This document shows, one piece after another, positions 36,306 through 44,764 of a stretch of DNA of 64,000 nucleotides (position 1 is the stretch's first letter; each line of letters begins with the position of its first letter). The position numbers were made by a program, and so were the translations under genes. Where the stretch lies: positions 3,720,001 to 3,784,000 of the forward strand of contig NZ_CP107845.1 in assembly GCF_041431415.1 (NCBI RefSeq), written 5' to 3'. The DNA is from Streptomyces sp. NBC_00513 (GTDB lineage: Bacteria > Actinomycetota > Actinomycetes > Streptomycetales > Streptomycetaceae). Under the pieces are notes generated by a model that was not told where the DNA came from, searched no databases, and saw only the letters and a program-made list of their open reading frames with translations.

Positions 36306-37261
36306 CCGCCCCCTCGCCCGACTTCGGCACCCCGCCCACTGCCGCCTCCGCGGCACGGATCGACATCCCGGGCGGGAGGGCGGTGACGCACCGGGACGTC
36401 GCGGCCAATGGTGCGAGGTTCCACGTGGCCGAGCTCGGTGACGGGCCCCTGGTGCTGCTCCTGCACGGCTTTCCGCAGTTCTGGTGGACGTGGCGGCACC
36501 AACTGACCGCGCTCGCCGATGCCGGATACCGCGCCGTCGCGATGGACCTGCGCGGGGTGGGCGGCAGCGACCGCACTCCGCGCGGTTACGACCCGGCGAA
36601 CCTGGCGCTCGACGTCACCGGGGTCATCCGGTCCCTGGGTGAGCCGGATGCCGCGCTCGTCGGGCACGACCTGGGCGGCTACCTCGCCTGGACGGCGGCC
36701 GTGATGCGGCCCAAGCTGGTGCGCCGACTGGTGGTCTCGTCGATGCCGCATCCGAGGCGCTGGCGCTCCGCGATGCTCGCCGACTTCGGGCAGACCCGCG
36801 CGAGCTCCCACATCTGGGGCTTCCAGAGGCCGTTCATCCCCGAGCGGCAGCTCGTCGCGGACGACGGGGCGCTCGTGGGGCAGCTGATCCGGGACTGGTC
36901 GGGGCCCGTGCCGCCGGCGGAGGAGGAACTGGCCGTGTACCGGCGGGCGATGTGCATCCCGTCCACCGCGCACTGCTCGATCGAGCCGTACCGCTGGATG
37001 ATGCGTTCCATGGCTCGGCCTGACGGGCTCCAGTTCAACCGGCGCATGAGGCGGCCGGTGCGGGTGCCGACGCTGCACCTGCACGGCTCGCTCGACCCGG
37101 TGATGCGTACGCGCAGCGCGGCGGGTTCCGGGGAGTACGTCGAAGCTCCTTACCGGTGGCGGCTGTTCGACGGGCTCGGGCACTTCCCCCACGAGGAGGA
37201 TCCGGCGGCGTTCACGACCGAGCTGGTGAACTGGCTGAAGGACCCCGAGCCGGACCGCTGA
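36302..37261 (+). CDS. Alpha/beta hydrolase, epoxide hydrolase-like
   Basis: This 319-aa protein overlaps the preceding membrane protein gene by ATGA. It has HGFPQFWWTWRHQ (oxyanion hole region with HGxP) and the nucleophile motif GHDLGG, with Asp as nucleophile as in epoxide hydrolases and haloalkane dehalogenases. The catalytic His is in DGLGHFPHEEDP. It occupies the same place as mycobacterial ephE next to marP, which supports an epoxide-hydrolase role. The physiological substrate is unknown. Confidence 0.88.
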   Translation: MTAPSPDFGTPPTAASAARIDIPGGRAVTHRDVAANGARFHVAELGDGPLVLLLHGFPQFWWTWRHQLTALADAGYRAVAMDLRGVGGSDRTPRGYDPANLALDVTGVIRSLGEPDAALVGHDLGGYLAWTAAVMRPKLVRRLVVSSMPHPRRWRSAMLADFGQTRASSHIWGFQRPFIPERQLVADDGALVGQLIRDWSGPVPPAEEELAVYRRAMCIPSTAHCSIEPYRWMMRSMARPDGLQFNRRMRRPVRVPTLHLHGSLDPVMRTRSAAGSGEYVEAPYRWRLFDGLGHFPHEEDPAAFTTELVNWLKDPEPDR

Positions 37262-37389
37262 GCGGGCACCTGACCGCCCGACACCCCGGCCGTACGCTTG
37301 TATGACGAACTTTCAATTGCCGCGCGCATAGGCCAATTGGCCGCTCCGGACGGGATTACCGACCTTGGGGCCCGGGCACAGCTCGATGT

Positions 37390-37563
37390 ATGAGTTGGAC
37401 GCACGACTACGGTGACACCGCACACGAACACCGCTCGGCCGATGAGCCGGGCACCCATGAGAGGGCGAGCCGAGACGGCCACGACCCTCGACTCGGTATT
37501 CCGCGCATCCTGCGTCGCCGCGCCCGCTGGGTGTCGGCACGCCTACGGCATCCTCGGATGTAG
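37390..37563 (+). CDS. Possible small basic protein (57 aa)
   Basis: An open frame runs from ATG 37390 to TAG 37561 (MSWTHDYGDTAHEHR at the start and RARWVSARLRHPRM at the end). By hand count, 41 of 57 codons end in G or C, lower than neighbouring genes but above random expectation for a coding frame in this region. It is His- and Arg-rich. No ribosome-binding site is clear. It lies in the otherwise empty 412 bases between the hydrolase and marP-like genes. Confidence 0.3.
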   Translation: MSWTHDYGDTAHEHRSADEPGTHERASRDGHDPRLGIPRILRRRARWVSARLRHPRM

Positions 37564-37590
37564 CAGCCCCGAAGTGCGGGGATGACGTAC

Positions 37591-37655
37591 GGGGCCCGTC
37601 CATCCGGGCCCCGGCGCACGAGTGCCCGTACCCCCGGAATCGGACGTACGGGCAC
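37591..37655. terminator. Two tandem terminator hairpins between convergent genes
   Basis: The first hairpin (37591-37612) has 8-bp arms GGGGCCCG with a 6-base loop. The second (37622-37655) has 10-bp arms GTGCCCGTAC with a 14-base loop. They lie just beyond the stop codon of the marP-like gene and can serve both strands. Confidence 0.75.
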
Positions 37656-37673
37656 CCTTGCCGTCGGCTGAAC

Positions 37674-38888
37674 TCAGAGGGCGCAGCCCTGACTGTCGAC
37701 CGGCCGCACGGAGGTCCTGCCGATCCTGACGTCGTCGCGGACCTCGTCCGCGGTCAGGGCGTAACCGGTGTTCGGGTCGTCCAGCGACTTCGCGAAGACG
37801 ACCCCGTACACCCTGCCGTCGGGCGTCAGGAGCGGGCCGCCGGAGTTGCCCTGGCGGACGGTCGCGTACAGCGAGTAGACATCGCGTCGCACGGTGCCCC
37901 GGTGGTAGATGTCCGGGCCGTTGGCGTTGATGCGGCCGCGGACGCGCGCCGGCCGGACGTCGTACGCGCCGTTCTCCGGGAAGCCGGCGACGATCGCGTC
38001 GCTGCCGCTCGTCGCGTCCTTCTCGATGAACTCCAACGCCGGCGCCTTCAGTTTGGGCACGTCGATCACGGCGATGTCGCGCGCCCAGTCGTAGAGCACG
38101 ACCTTGCCGTCGTAGAGCTTGCCCTCGCCGCCGATCTGCACGGTGGGTTCGCGGACGCCGCCGACGACGTGCGCGTTGGTCATCACCTTGCCCGGCGCGA
38201 AGACGAAGCCGGTGCCTTCCAGCACCTTGCTGCAACTGGGCGCGGTCCCGACGACCTTCACTATCGAGCGCTTGGCCCGCGCGGGGACGGCGCTGTTGGA
38301 CAGCGCCGGATCGGGCGGCTTCACCTCGGTGATGGGCTCGTTGGAGAACGGGCTGAACACCTGCGGGAAGCCGTTGCGGGCCAGCGTGGACCTGAAGTCC
38401 GAGAACAGGGTGTTCGCCTGCGCGGGCAGCACCTCCGACACCCCGATGAGCACCTTGGAGTTCTGCACCTCCTTGCCCACCGTGGTGGGCAACGCGGCCT
38501 GGACGATCACGGATCCGATCAACCAGGCCACCAGCAGCATCGCGACGACGTTGACCAGCGCGCCGCCCGTCGCGTCGAGCGCGCGGGCCGGCGACCACGT
38601 GATGTGGCGTCTCAGCTTGTTGCCCAGATGGGTGGTGAAGGCCTGCCCGATCGAGGCGAAGACGATGATGACGACGACGGCGACGACCACGACGGTGGTG
38701 GACACCTGGCTGCCGTTGTCGGTCACCCGGTCCCAGACCAGCGGCAACAGGGACACGGCGATGAGACCACCGCCGAGAAAGCCGATCACCGACAGGATGC
38801 CGACGACGAAGCCTTGGCGATAGCCGACGATCGCGAACCACACGGCGGCGACCAACAACAGGATGTCCAGCACGTTCACGTGGGTCAC
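37674..38888 (-). CDS. MarP-like membrane-bound periplasmic serine protease (CvpA domain plus trypsin-like domain)
   Basis: This 404-aa protein has four N-terminal membrane helices forming a CvpA (colicin V production) domain (residues about 5-135). A trypsin-like protease follows, with His240 in TNAHVVGG, Asp271 in RDIAVIDV and Ser349 in QGNSGGPLL. Cys219 and Cys402 occupy positions like the disulfide pair of M. tuberculosis MarP (Rv3671c), which is needed for acid resistance. Start GTG 38888 lies 4 bases after the Nudix stop codon, so the two are probably one operon. The protease domain should face outside the membrane and process a cell-wall enzyme; the client is not known here. Confidence 0.93.
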   Translation of the reverse strand: MTHVNVLDILLLVAAVWFAIVGYRQGFVVGILSVIGFLGGGLIAVSLLPLVWDRVTDNGSQVSTTVVVVAVVVIIVFASIGQAFTTHLGNKLRRHITWSPARALDATGGALVNVVAMLLVAWLIGSVIVQAALPTTVGKEVQNSKVLIGVSEVLPAQANTLFSDFRSTLARNGFPQVFSPFSNEPITEVKPPDPALSNSAVPARAKRSIVKVVGTAPSCSKVLEGTGFVFAPGKVMTNAHVVGGVREPTVQIGGEGKLYDGKVVLYDWARDIAVIDVPKLKAPALEFIEKDATSGSDAIVAGFPENGAYDVRPARVRGRINANGPDIYHRGTVRRDVYSLYATVRQGNSGGPLLTPDGRVYGVVFAKSLDDPNTGYALTADEVRDDVRIGRTSVRPVDSQGCAL

Positions 38889-38892
38889 CGTC

Positions 38893-39639
38893 TCACGCGC
38901 GCCAGTCGAGCGGGACCTGGCGTGACCGGTCCCACGGACGCTCCCACCCCGCGAAATGCAGGATCCGGTCGATCACTCCGGCGGTAAAACCCCAGACCAG
39001 GGCCGATTCGACGGTGAAAGCGGGGCCTTTGAAGCCGCGGGCGTGGACCACGGTCACCCGGTGCTCGGGGTCCGTGAGATCCGCCACGGGAACCGTGAAC
39101 ACCCGAGCCGTCTCCGCCGGGTCGACCACCCGGATCGGGCTGGGATCGCGCCACCAGCCCAGCACCGGGGACACCACGAACTGGCTGACGGGGATGTACA
39201 GGCGCGGCAGCACGCCGAAGAGCTGGACCCCCGCGGGATCCAGCCCGGTCTCCTCCTCGGCCTCGCGCAGGGCCGCGCGCAGTGGTCCGGTGGTGTGCGG
39301 ATCGCCGTCCTCCGGGTCGAGGGCGCCGCCCGGGAAGGACGGCTGTCCCGCGTGCGAGCGGAGGCTGCTCGCGCGTTCCTGCAGCAGCAGTTCCGGGCCG
39401 CGCGGCCCCTCGCCGAAGAGGATCAGGACGGCCGACTGGCGGCCCCGCCCGTCCTCGGGGGGCAGGAAGCGGCTCAACTGCTCGGGGCGGACCGTGCGCA
39501 CGGCCTCGACCACCGGGTCCAGCCACCCGGGCAGGCCCCGGGTGCTGACGGTGACGTCGCCGCGCGGGTCGGCGTACGGCTCCACGGGCCCGGCCGGGGG
39601 CGCGCCCGTCACGCTCTCGTCCTTCGTACCCCGCGTCAT
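38893..39639 (-). CDS. Nudix hydrolase, CoA pyrophosphatase type
   Basis: This 248-aa protein starts at ATG 39639. The Nudix box is PLRAALREAEEETGLDP, preceded by LLLQERASSLRSHAGQPSFPGGALDPEDGD. The LRSHxGQxxFPGG segment is the NuCoA signature that distinguishes CoA-hydrolysing Nudix enzymes. It would cleave CoA or acyl-CoA to 4'-phosphopantetheine and 3',5'-ADP. It is followed within 4 bases by the marP-like gene. Confidence 0.88.
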   Translation of the reverse strand: MTRGTKDESVTGAPPAGPVEPYADPRGDVTVSTRGLPGWLDPVVEAVRTVRPEQLSRFLPPEDGRGRQSAVLILFGEGPRGPELLLQERASSLRSHAGQPSFPGGALDPEDGDPHTTGPLRAALREAEEETGLDPAGVQLFGVLPRLYIPVSQFVVSPVLGWWRDPSPIRVVDPAETARVFTVPVADLTDPEHRVTVVHARGFKGPAFTVESALVWGFTAGVIDRILHFAGWERPWDRSRQVPLDWRA

Positions 39640-39764
39640 AGGCGACCCTGCTCCCTGCCGTTGCCGGCGCCGGCGATACTCGACACAACGCGCCCCGAGG
39701 CCGGATTGGTTCCACCGCGGGCCGCCGTGCGGGGCCCGGGCCCTACTGCCGCACTGCCGTGCCC

Positions 39765-40715
39765 TCAGGGCGCGGCGACGCCCAGGGGAGGCGCCGGGAG
39801 ACCCGGGTAGTCCGGCGGCGGGCTCAGCCGCTGCCCCGGATGGCCGCCCTTCTCGTACTTCAGCAGTTTCTTCGCCTTCTCGGGGTCCGTTTCGCCCTCC
39901 CCGTACGCCGGGCAGAGGGGCGCGATGGGGCAGGCCCCGCAGGCGGGTTTGCGGGAGTGGCAGATCCGGCGCCCGTGGAAGACGACGCGGTGGGACAGCA
40001 TCGTCCACTCGCTCTTGGGGAAGATCGCGCAGATCTCCGCCTCGACCTTCTCCGGGTCTTCCTGTTCGGTCCACTTCCAGCGGCGGACGAGCCGGCCGAA
40101 GTGAGTGTCGACGGTGATCCCGGGGACGCCGAAGACGTTGCCGAGGACCACGTTGGCCGTCTTGCGGCCCACGCCGGGCAGCGTGACGAGGTCCTCGATC
40201 CGGGACGGGACCTCGCCGCCGAAGTTGTCGCGCAGGGCCTGCGAGAGGCCGAGGAGCGAGCGTGACTTCGCCCGGAAGAACCCGGTCGGCCGGATCAGCT
40301 CCTCCAGGTCCTCGGGGGCCGCCGCGGCCATGTCCTCGGGGGTCGGGTAGGCGGCGAAGAGGGCCGGGGTCGTCTGGTTCACCCGCAGGTCGGTGGTCTG
40401 TGCGGACAGGACGGTGGCGACCAGCAGCTCGAAGGGGTCGCGGAAGTCGAGCTCCGGGTGGGCGTACGGATAGACCTCGGCCAGTTCCCGGTTGATGCGC
40501 CGCGCCCGGCGGACCATCGCGAGGTGCGATTCCGGTCGCGGAGCCTTCGGCGGTTTCTTCGGGGCTTCCGGTTTCTTGGCCGAAGCTTTGCCCTGGGGGC
40601 GCGGCGGGACCTTCGGGGACACCTTCATGGGGGCATGTTCGCCCACGGCTGAATTCTGGGTCTCGGTCACTGCCGCGGACCCCTTGGCCTGTGCTCTCAC
40701 CGGCTTATTGGACAC
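39765..40715 (-). CDS. nth: Endonuclease III (DNA glycosylase/AP lyase)
   Basis: This 316-aa enzyme removes oxidised pyrimidines and cuts at abasic sites. The helix-hairpin-helix [13 protein letters not shown] holds the catalytic Lys. The catalytic Asp is in [10 protein letters not shown], and the 4Fe-4S cluster ligands are [17 protein letters not shown] (Cys-X6-Cys-X2-Cys-X5-Cys). An N-terminal Lys/Pro/Ala-rich extension of about 65 residues is disordered; the start GTG 40715 could be shortened to an internal ATG. It is divergent from crp. Confidence 0.95.
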   Translation of the reverse strand: MSNKPVRAQAKGSAAVTETQNSAVGEHAPMKVSPKVPPRPQGKASAKKPEAPKKPPKAPRPESHLAMVRRARRINRELAEVYPYAHPELDFRDPFELLVATVLSAQTTDLRVNQTTPALFAAYPTPEDMAAAAPEDLEELIRPTGFFRAKSRSLLGLSQALRDNFGGEVPSRIEDLVTLPGVGRKTANVVLGNVFGVPGITVDTHFGRLVRRWKWTEQEDPEKVEAEICAIFPKSEWTMLSHRVVFHGRRICHSRKPACGACPIAPLCPAYGEGETDPEKAKKLLKYEKGGHPGQRLSPPPDYPGLPAPPLGVAAP

Positions 40716-40826
40716 CCGGCCAGCCTAAGGCCGGCCGCCGACACCCGTCCGGACCTCAGGTAACACCACCCTGATTGGTCCCTCGCCGCACAGCACACCC
40801 GTACGTCCGGCATCCTTGTGAGGAAC

Positions 40827-40840
40827 GTGATTGATCGCAC
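40827..40840. promoter_or_regulatory. Crp-type binding site upstream of crp
   Basis: GTGATTGATCGCAC has the GTG-N8-CAC half-site spacing of Crp/FNR-family operators. It is centred about 75 bases upstream of the crp start codon, in the divergent nth-crp promoter. The site is seen; autoregulation is inferred. Confidence 0.4.
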
Positions 40841-40908
40841 TGTTTGAGCCGTCCGGCAAAATGGGGGGAAGACGGTCCCCTGAGCCGGTCGACATAGGAG
40901 AGAGACTC

Positions 40909-41583
40909 GTGGACGACGTACTGCGGCGTGCCCCGCTCTTCGCGGCGCTCGATGACGAGCAGGCCGCGGAGCTCCGCGCCTCCATGGGCGAGGTGACCCT
41001 CGCGCGCGGAGACGCCCTGTTCCACGAGGGCGACCCCGGTGACCGGCTCTATGTCGTCACCGAGGGCAAGGTGAAGCTGCACCGCACCTCCCCCGACGGC
41101 CGCGAGAACATGCTGGCCGTCCTCGGCCCCGGTGAGCTGATCGGCGAACTGTCGCTGTTCGACCCGGGCCCGCGCACCGCCACCGCGACCGCCCTGACCG
41201 AGGTCAAGCTGCTGGGTCTGGGGCACGGTGACCTCCAGCCGTGGCTGAACGCCCGACCCGAGGTGGCCACGGCACTGCTGCGCGCCGTCGCCCGGCGCCT
41301 GCGCAAGACCAACGACCAGATGTCCGACCTGGTCTTCTCCGACGTGCCGGGGCGTGTCGCCCGGGCGCTCCTCGACCTGTCGCGCCGCTTCGGCGTGCAG
41401 TCCGAGGAGGGCATCCACGTCGTGCACGACCTCACGCAGGAGGAGCTGGCCCAGCTCGTCGGCGCGTCGCGCGAGACCGTGAACAAGGCGCTGGCCGACT
41501 TCGCGGGCCGAGGGTGGCTGCGCCTGGAGGCACGCGCGGTGATCCTGCTCGACGTGGAGCGACTGGCCAAGCGCTCGCGCTGA
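40909..41583 (+). CDS. crp: Cyclic-nucleotide-binding global regulator Crp
   Basis: This 224-aa protein starts at GTG 40909 (VDDVLRRAPLFAALDDEQ) with GGAGAG upstream. The cyclic-nucleotide-binding beta roll spans about residues 10-125 (GELIGELSLFDPGPRTATATALT, with the Arg and Thr/Ser phosphate-binding positions). A dimer helix follows, then a winged helix-turn-helix (LTQEELAQLVGASRETVNKALADFAGRGW). It matches the Streptomyces coelicolor Crp sequence type, which controls germination and secondary metabolism. A terminator follows. Confidence 0.96.
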   Translation: MDDVLRRAPLFAALDDEQAAELRASMGEVTLARGDALFHEGDPGDRLYVVTEGKVKLHRTSPDGRENMLAVLGPGELIGELSLFDPGPRTATATALTEVKLLGLGHGDLQPWLNARPEVATALLRAVARRLRKTNDQMSDLVFSDVPGRVARALLDLSRRFGVQSEEGIHVVHDLTQEELAQLVGASRETVNKALADFAGRGWLRLEARAVILLDVERLAKRSR

Positions 41584-41602
41584 CGCCCACGGTTTCCTCG
41601 GT

Positions 41603-41636
41603 GGAGGGGTCCTGCCCGGTCGGGCGGGGCCCCTCC
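41603..41636 (+). terminator. Terminator after crp
   Basis: A 16-bp GC-rich stem with G-T wobbles and a 2-base loop begins 20 bases after the crp stop codon. Confidence 0.75.
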
Positions 41637-41692
41637 TCGCCGTTGCGGCGCCGTACAGAGGGGCTTGGACTGCCGGCCGGGGTGAGGGCAGA

Positions 41693-42529
41693 GTGGATCA
41701 CATGGAGCACGGAGGCGGGGAACACAAGGGGCTCGACCCGTACGGCTGTTTCGTACGCGAGGGCTCGCTCAGCCGCGTCCGGGCGGAGTTCGCGCCGGTC
41801 GTCGCGGCCGCGCGCGAGCGGATCCCCGAGGCGTACGGCCGGCGGCTGCACAGCGTCTACCTGTACGGGTCCGTGCCGCGCGGGACGGCCCGGCCCGGGA
41901 AGTCCGACCTCGACCTGCTGCTCGCCCTGCACCGGGAGCCCGGCGCCGAGGACCGGGACACCGCGGAAGTGCTCGGCCGGGGTCTCGACGAGGACTTCCC
42001 GCAGATCGACGGAGTCGGTGTCCTGCTGTACGGCAAGGACACCCTGCTGAGCGAGCCGGAACGGTACGACCTCGGCTGGTTCCTCGCCTGCCTGTGCACC
42101 CCGCTGCTCGGCGCCGACCTGGCCGAGCACCTGCCCCGCTACCGGCCCGACGGGGTCCTCGCCCGGGAGACCAACGGCGGGCTGGCGGGCCTGCTCCCCG
42201 GCTGGCGGTCCAGGATCCGGGAGGCCTCGACCCCGGAGGAGTACCGGAGGCTGAGCCGGTCCTTCGCCCGCCATCTGGTGCGGACCGGCCTCATGCTGGT
42301 CATGCCCCGCTGGGGTGGCTGGACCAGCGACCTCGTGGAGTCCGCGGAGATCTTCGGCCGCTACTACCCGGGGCGCCGCGCGGCGCAGATGCGGGCCGCG
42401 GCGGCGGTGGCGCTGGAACCGGTCGGGGACCCGGGGGTCCTGTCGACCTACGTCGACGACCTGGGGCCGTGGCTCGCGGACGAGTACACCGCCCGGCACG
42501 GGACGAGGACGCCGCGCCCGACTGGCTGA
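41693..42529 (+). CDS. Nucleotidyltransferase-domain protein (aminoglycoside adenylyltransferase-like)
   Basis: This 278-aa protein starts at GTG 41693, with GAGGG well placed upstream; ATG 41702 is an alternative. The motif LYGSVPRGTARPGKSDLDLLLAL is the GSxxRG...SDxD signature of polymerase-beta-type nucleotidyltransferases, with both metal-binding Asp present. The C-terminal helical domain resembles kanamycin/streptomycin adenylyltransferases only loosely. The substrate is unknown, and resistance should not be assumed. No close partner gene is adjacent. Confidence 0.78.
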   Translation: MDHMEHGGGEHKGLDPYGCFVREGSLSRVRAEFAPVVAAARERIPEAYGRRLHSVYLYGSVPRGTARPGKSDLDLLLALHREPGAEDRDTAEVLGRGLDEDFPQIDGVGVLLYGKDTLLSEPERYDLGWFLACLCTPLLGADLAEHLPRYRPDGVLARETNGGLAGLLPGWRSRIREASTPEEYRRLSRSFARHLVRTGLMLVMPRWGGWTSDLVESAEIFGRYYPGRRAAQMRAAAAVALEPVGDPGVLSTYVDDLGPWLADEYTARHGTRTPRPTG

Positions 42530-42570
42530 TCGGCGGACGCCGGTGGGCCGATCGGCGTACGCCGGTGGGC
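42528..42570. repeat. Imperfect 22-base direct repeat
   Basis: Two copies of a GATCGGCGxACGCCGGTGGGC unit lie at the 3' end of the nucleotidyltransferase gene and in the gap before the L7/L12-like gene. Confidence 0.5.
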
Positions 42571-42586
42571 GCCGGTGGACTGCGCG

Positions 42587-42883
42587 TCAGGCCGGCTGAT
42601 CGGTCAGCGCCTCGACCGCCTGCTTGGCCTCCAGCAGACCGGAGCCGGTGACGCGCCGGTGGACGCGGATCGCCTCGACCTGGCGCCCGGCGCGCACCAG
42701 GGCCCGTACCTCGTCCAGCCCGGCCGGCTCCGGCTCCTCGATCCCGAAGTGGTCCAGGACCAGGCCCAGACGGCGTTCCAGGCCGTCGGCCCGGCGTTCG
42801 AGTGCCTTCATCCGCAGCGTGACCGTCGAGGTGATCCACGCGGCCGCGGCGATCAGCGCGAGCAGCAGGAACAGCGTGTTCAT
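42587..42883 (-). CDS. Membrane-anchored protein with ribosomal L7/L12 C-terminal-like domain
   Basis: This 98-aa protein starts at ATG 42883, overlapping the upstream MBL gene by ATGA. An N-terminal helix (MNTLFLLLALIAAAAWITSTVTL) anchors it. A coiled-coil segment (ALERRADGLERRLGLVLDHFG) follows, then DEVRALVRAGRQVEAIRVHRRVTGSGLLEAKQAVEAL, which resembles the L12 C-terminal fold that docks translation factors. Its function is unknown. It is the last gene of the Nudix-MBL operon. Confidence 0.75.
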   Translation of the reverse strand: MNTLFLLLALIAAAAWITSTVTLRMKALERRADGLERRLGLVLDHFGIEEPEPAGLDEVRALVRAGRQVEAIRVHRRVTGSGLLEAKQAVEALTDQPA

Positions 42884-43725
42884 TCGGGTCCCCCAGAGAT
42901 CAGTCCGTGATCTTGAAGGTACTCCAGCTGCGCTCGAACGGACCATTCCGCGGCGGGCCACAGGGACGGGTCCACGTCCGCGTAGACCCGGGCCACGACC
43001 GCCTCGGGAGTGCGGAAACCGTTCTCCACGGCCGTCTCGACCTGCGCGAGGCGATGCGCCCGGTGCGCCAGGTAGAACTCCACCGCGCCCTGCGCGTCGT
43101 CCAGTACCGGACCGTGGCCGGGGAGCACGGTGTGGACCCCGTCGTCGACGGCGAGCGAGCGCAGCCGGCGCAGCGAGTCCAGGTAGTCGCCGAGCCGCCC
43201 GTCGGGGTGCGCGACGACGGTCGTGCCCCGGCCCAGGATGGTGTCGCCGGTCAGGACGGCACGGTCGGCGGGCAGGTGGAAGCAGAGCGAGTCCGAGGTG
43301 TGGCCCGGGGTCGGGACCACGCGCAGCTCCAGACCGCCGAGTCGGATCACGTCCCCGGCGGCGAGCCCCTCGTCGCCCAGCCGCAGCGCGGGGTCGAGCG
43401 CCCGCACCTTCGTGCCGGTCAGCTCCGCGAACCGGCCCGCGCCCTCGGCGTGGTCGGGGTGGCCGTGGGTGAGCAGGGTCAGCGCGACCCGCTTGCCGGC
43501 CTTCTCGGCGACGTCGACGACCGCCTTCAGGTGCGCCTCGTCCAGCGGGCCCGGGTCGATGACGACGGCGAGGTCGGAGTCCGGTTCGGAGACGAGCCAG
43601 GTGTTGGTGCCGTCCAGGGTCATGGCGGACGGGTTGGGGGCCAGGATGTTGACCGCCCGGGCGGTGGCGGGACCGGAGACCACCATTCCGCGGGGCTGGC
43701 CGGGCAGTGCGGCGGCGTCGGTCAT
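42880..43725 (-). CDS. Metallo-beta-lactamase-fold hydrolase (glyoxalase II / LACTB2-like)
   Basis: This 281-aa protein starts at ATG 43725, with a GGAG upstream that lies inside the Nudix gene, whose stop it overlaps (ATGA). The metal motif is LTHGHPDHAEG (HxHxDH); the further His in PTPGHTSD and Asp in LTGDTILG complete the site, and the last His is in LPGHGPV. The C-terminal region fits the LACTB2/RNase-like group. Substrates of relatives include thioesters and RNA. It has the same position relative to crp as mycobacterial Rv3677c. Confidence 0.88.
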   Translation of the reverse strand: MTDAAALPGQPRGMVVSGPATARAVNILAPNPSAMTLDGTNTWLVSEPDSDLAVVIDPGPLDEAHLKAVVDVAEKAGKRVALTLLTHGHPDHAEGAGRFAELTGTKVRALDPALRLGDEGLAAGDVIRLGGLELRVVPTPGHTSDSLCFHLPADRAVLTGDTILGRGTTVVAHPDGRLGDYLDSLRRLRSLAVDDGVHTVLPGHGPVLDDAQGAVEFYLAHRAHRLAQVETAVENGFRTPEAVVARVYADVDPSLWPAAEWSVRAQLEYLQDHGLISGGPE

Positions 43726-44648
43726 GCGGTGGCTCCTCCGGGGTTTCCGGGCCGGACGCGCTTGGTGAACTCGTCGTGGCCGGGCCAGCTGAGCACCAGC
43801 TCGCCGTTCTCCAGGGTGGCCTGCGCGAGCACCGGGGTGAGGTCCTGACCCGCGGCGGCCGCGAGGGCGTGCGCTGGGCTGTCGTAGGGCTCCAGGGAGC
43901 GCAGGGTGGAGATCGTCGGCGGCATCATGAGCAGCTCGCCCTTGTCGTAGCCGGCGGCGGCGTCGGCGGGCCGGATCCAGACGGTCCGGTCGGCCTCGGT
44001 CGAGGCGTTGCGGGTGCGCTGGCCCTCGGGGAGCGCGGCGACGAAGAACCAGGTGTCGTAGCGACGGGGCTCGAACTCCGGGGTGATCCACCGGGCCCAC
44101 GCGCCGAGCAGGTCGGACCGCAGGAGGAGGCCCCGGCGGCCGAGGAACTCGGCGAAGGACAGCTCGCGGGCCACCAGGGCCAGCCGGTCGGCCTCCCAGT
44201 CGTCGGCCGTGGTGTCGCCGACGACGCTGTCCGGGGTCTCGCCCGCCAGCAGGACTCCGGCCTCCTCGAACGTCTCGCGTACCGCGCCGCAGACGATCGC
44301 CTGGGCGGTACGGGGGTCCGTGCCCAGCCGCGCCGACCAGTCCGCGAGGCTCGGCCCGGCCCAGCCGACGAGGTGCTCCTCGTCGCGGGGGTCCACCCCG
44401 CCACCGGGGTAGGCGTACGCCCCGCCCGCGAAGGCCATCGAGGTGCGGCGGCGGAGCATGTGCACGGCGGGGCCGCCGTCGGTGTCCCGCAGCAGCATCA
44501 CCGTGGCCGCGCGCTTGGGCGCCACGGGCGTGAGGGCGCCGTCCGCGAGCGCGCGGATGCGGTCGGGCCACTCGGGCGGGTACCACTGGCCTCCGGCGGG
44601 GGTGGGGCCGGTGGGGGTGTTCTGCTGTCCGTGCTCACCGTTCGGCAT
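43722..44648 (-). CDS. Nudix hydrolase (NUDT19-like)
   Basis: This 308-aa protein starts MPNGEHGQQNTPTGPTPAGG. The N-terminal strand VMLLRDTDGGPAVHMLRRRTSMAFAGGAYAYPGGGVDP leads to a Nudix box interrupted by an insert of about 30 residues, ending in AIVCGAVRETFEEAGVLL. Such split boxes occur in NUDT19-type CoA diphosphatases. It is the first gene of a three-gene operon with MBL and L12-like genes. Confidence 0.85.
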   Translation of the reverse strand: MPNGEHGQQNTPTGPTPAGGQWYPPEWPDRIRALADGALTPVAPKRAATVMLLRDTDGGPAVHMLRRRTSMAFAGGAYAYPGGGVDPRDEEHLVGWAGPSLADWSARLGTDPRTAQAIVCGAVRETFEEAGVLLAGETPDSVVGDTTADDWEADRLALVARELSFAEFLGRRGLLLRSDLLGAWARWITPEFEPRRYDTWFFVAALPEGQRTRNASTEADRTVWIRPADAAAGYDKGELLMMPPTISTLRSLEPYDSPAHALAAAAGQDLTPVLAQATLENGELVLSWPGHDEFTKRVRPGNPGGATA

Positions 44649-44724
44649 GGCGGGATGCTACGGGGATCCGGCCCGATGTTCGAGAGCCGCCGCCCGTGCC
44701 CGGGGCCTCGGGGTCGGCGTGCGG

Positions 44725-44755
44725 GTGGCGGGGCTCCGTCGCGGAGCCCCGCCAC
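44725..44755 (-). terminator. Terminator after ridA
   Basis: A perfect 14-bp stem (GTGGCGGGGCTCCG with its complement) has a 3-base loop. It lies 10 bases beyond the RidA stop codon and before the Nudix gene. Confidence 0.85.
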
Positions 44756-44764
44756 GCGAAGGGA

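Noticed and set aside
41693..42529. Nucleotidyltransferase as an aminoglycoside resistance gene
   Set aside because: Only the general catalytic motif is shared; nothing in the sequence or context supports a specific antibiotic substrate.
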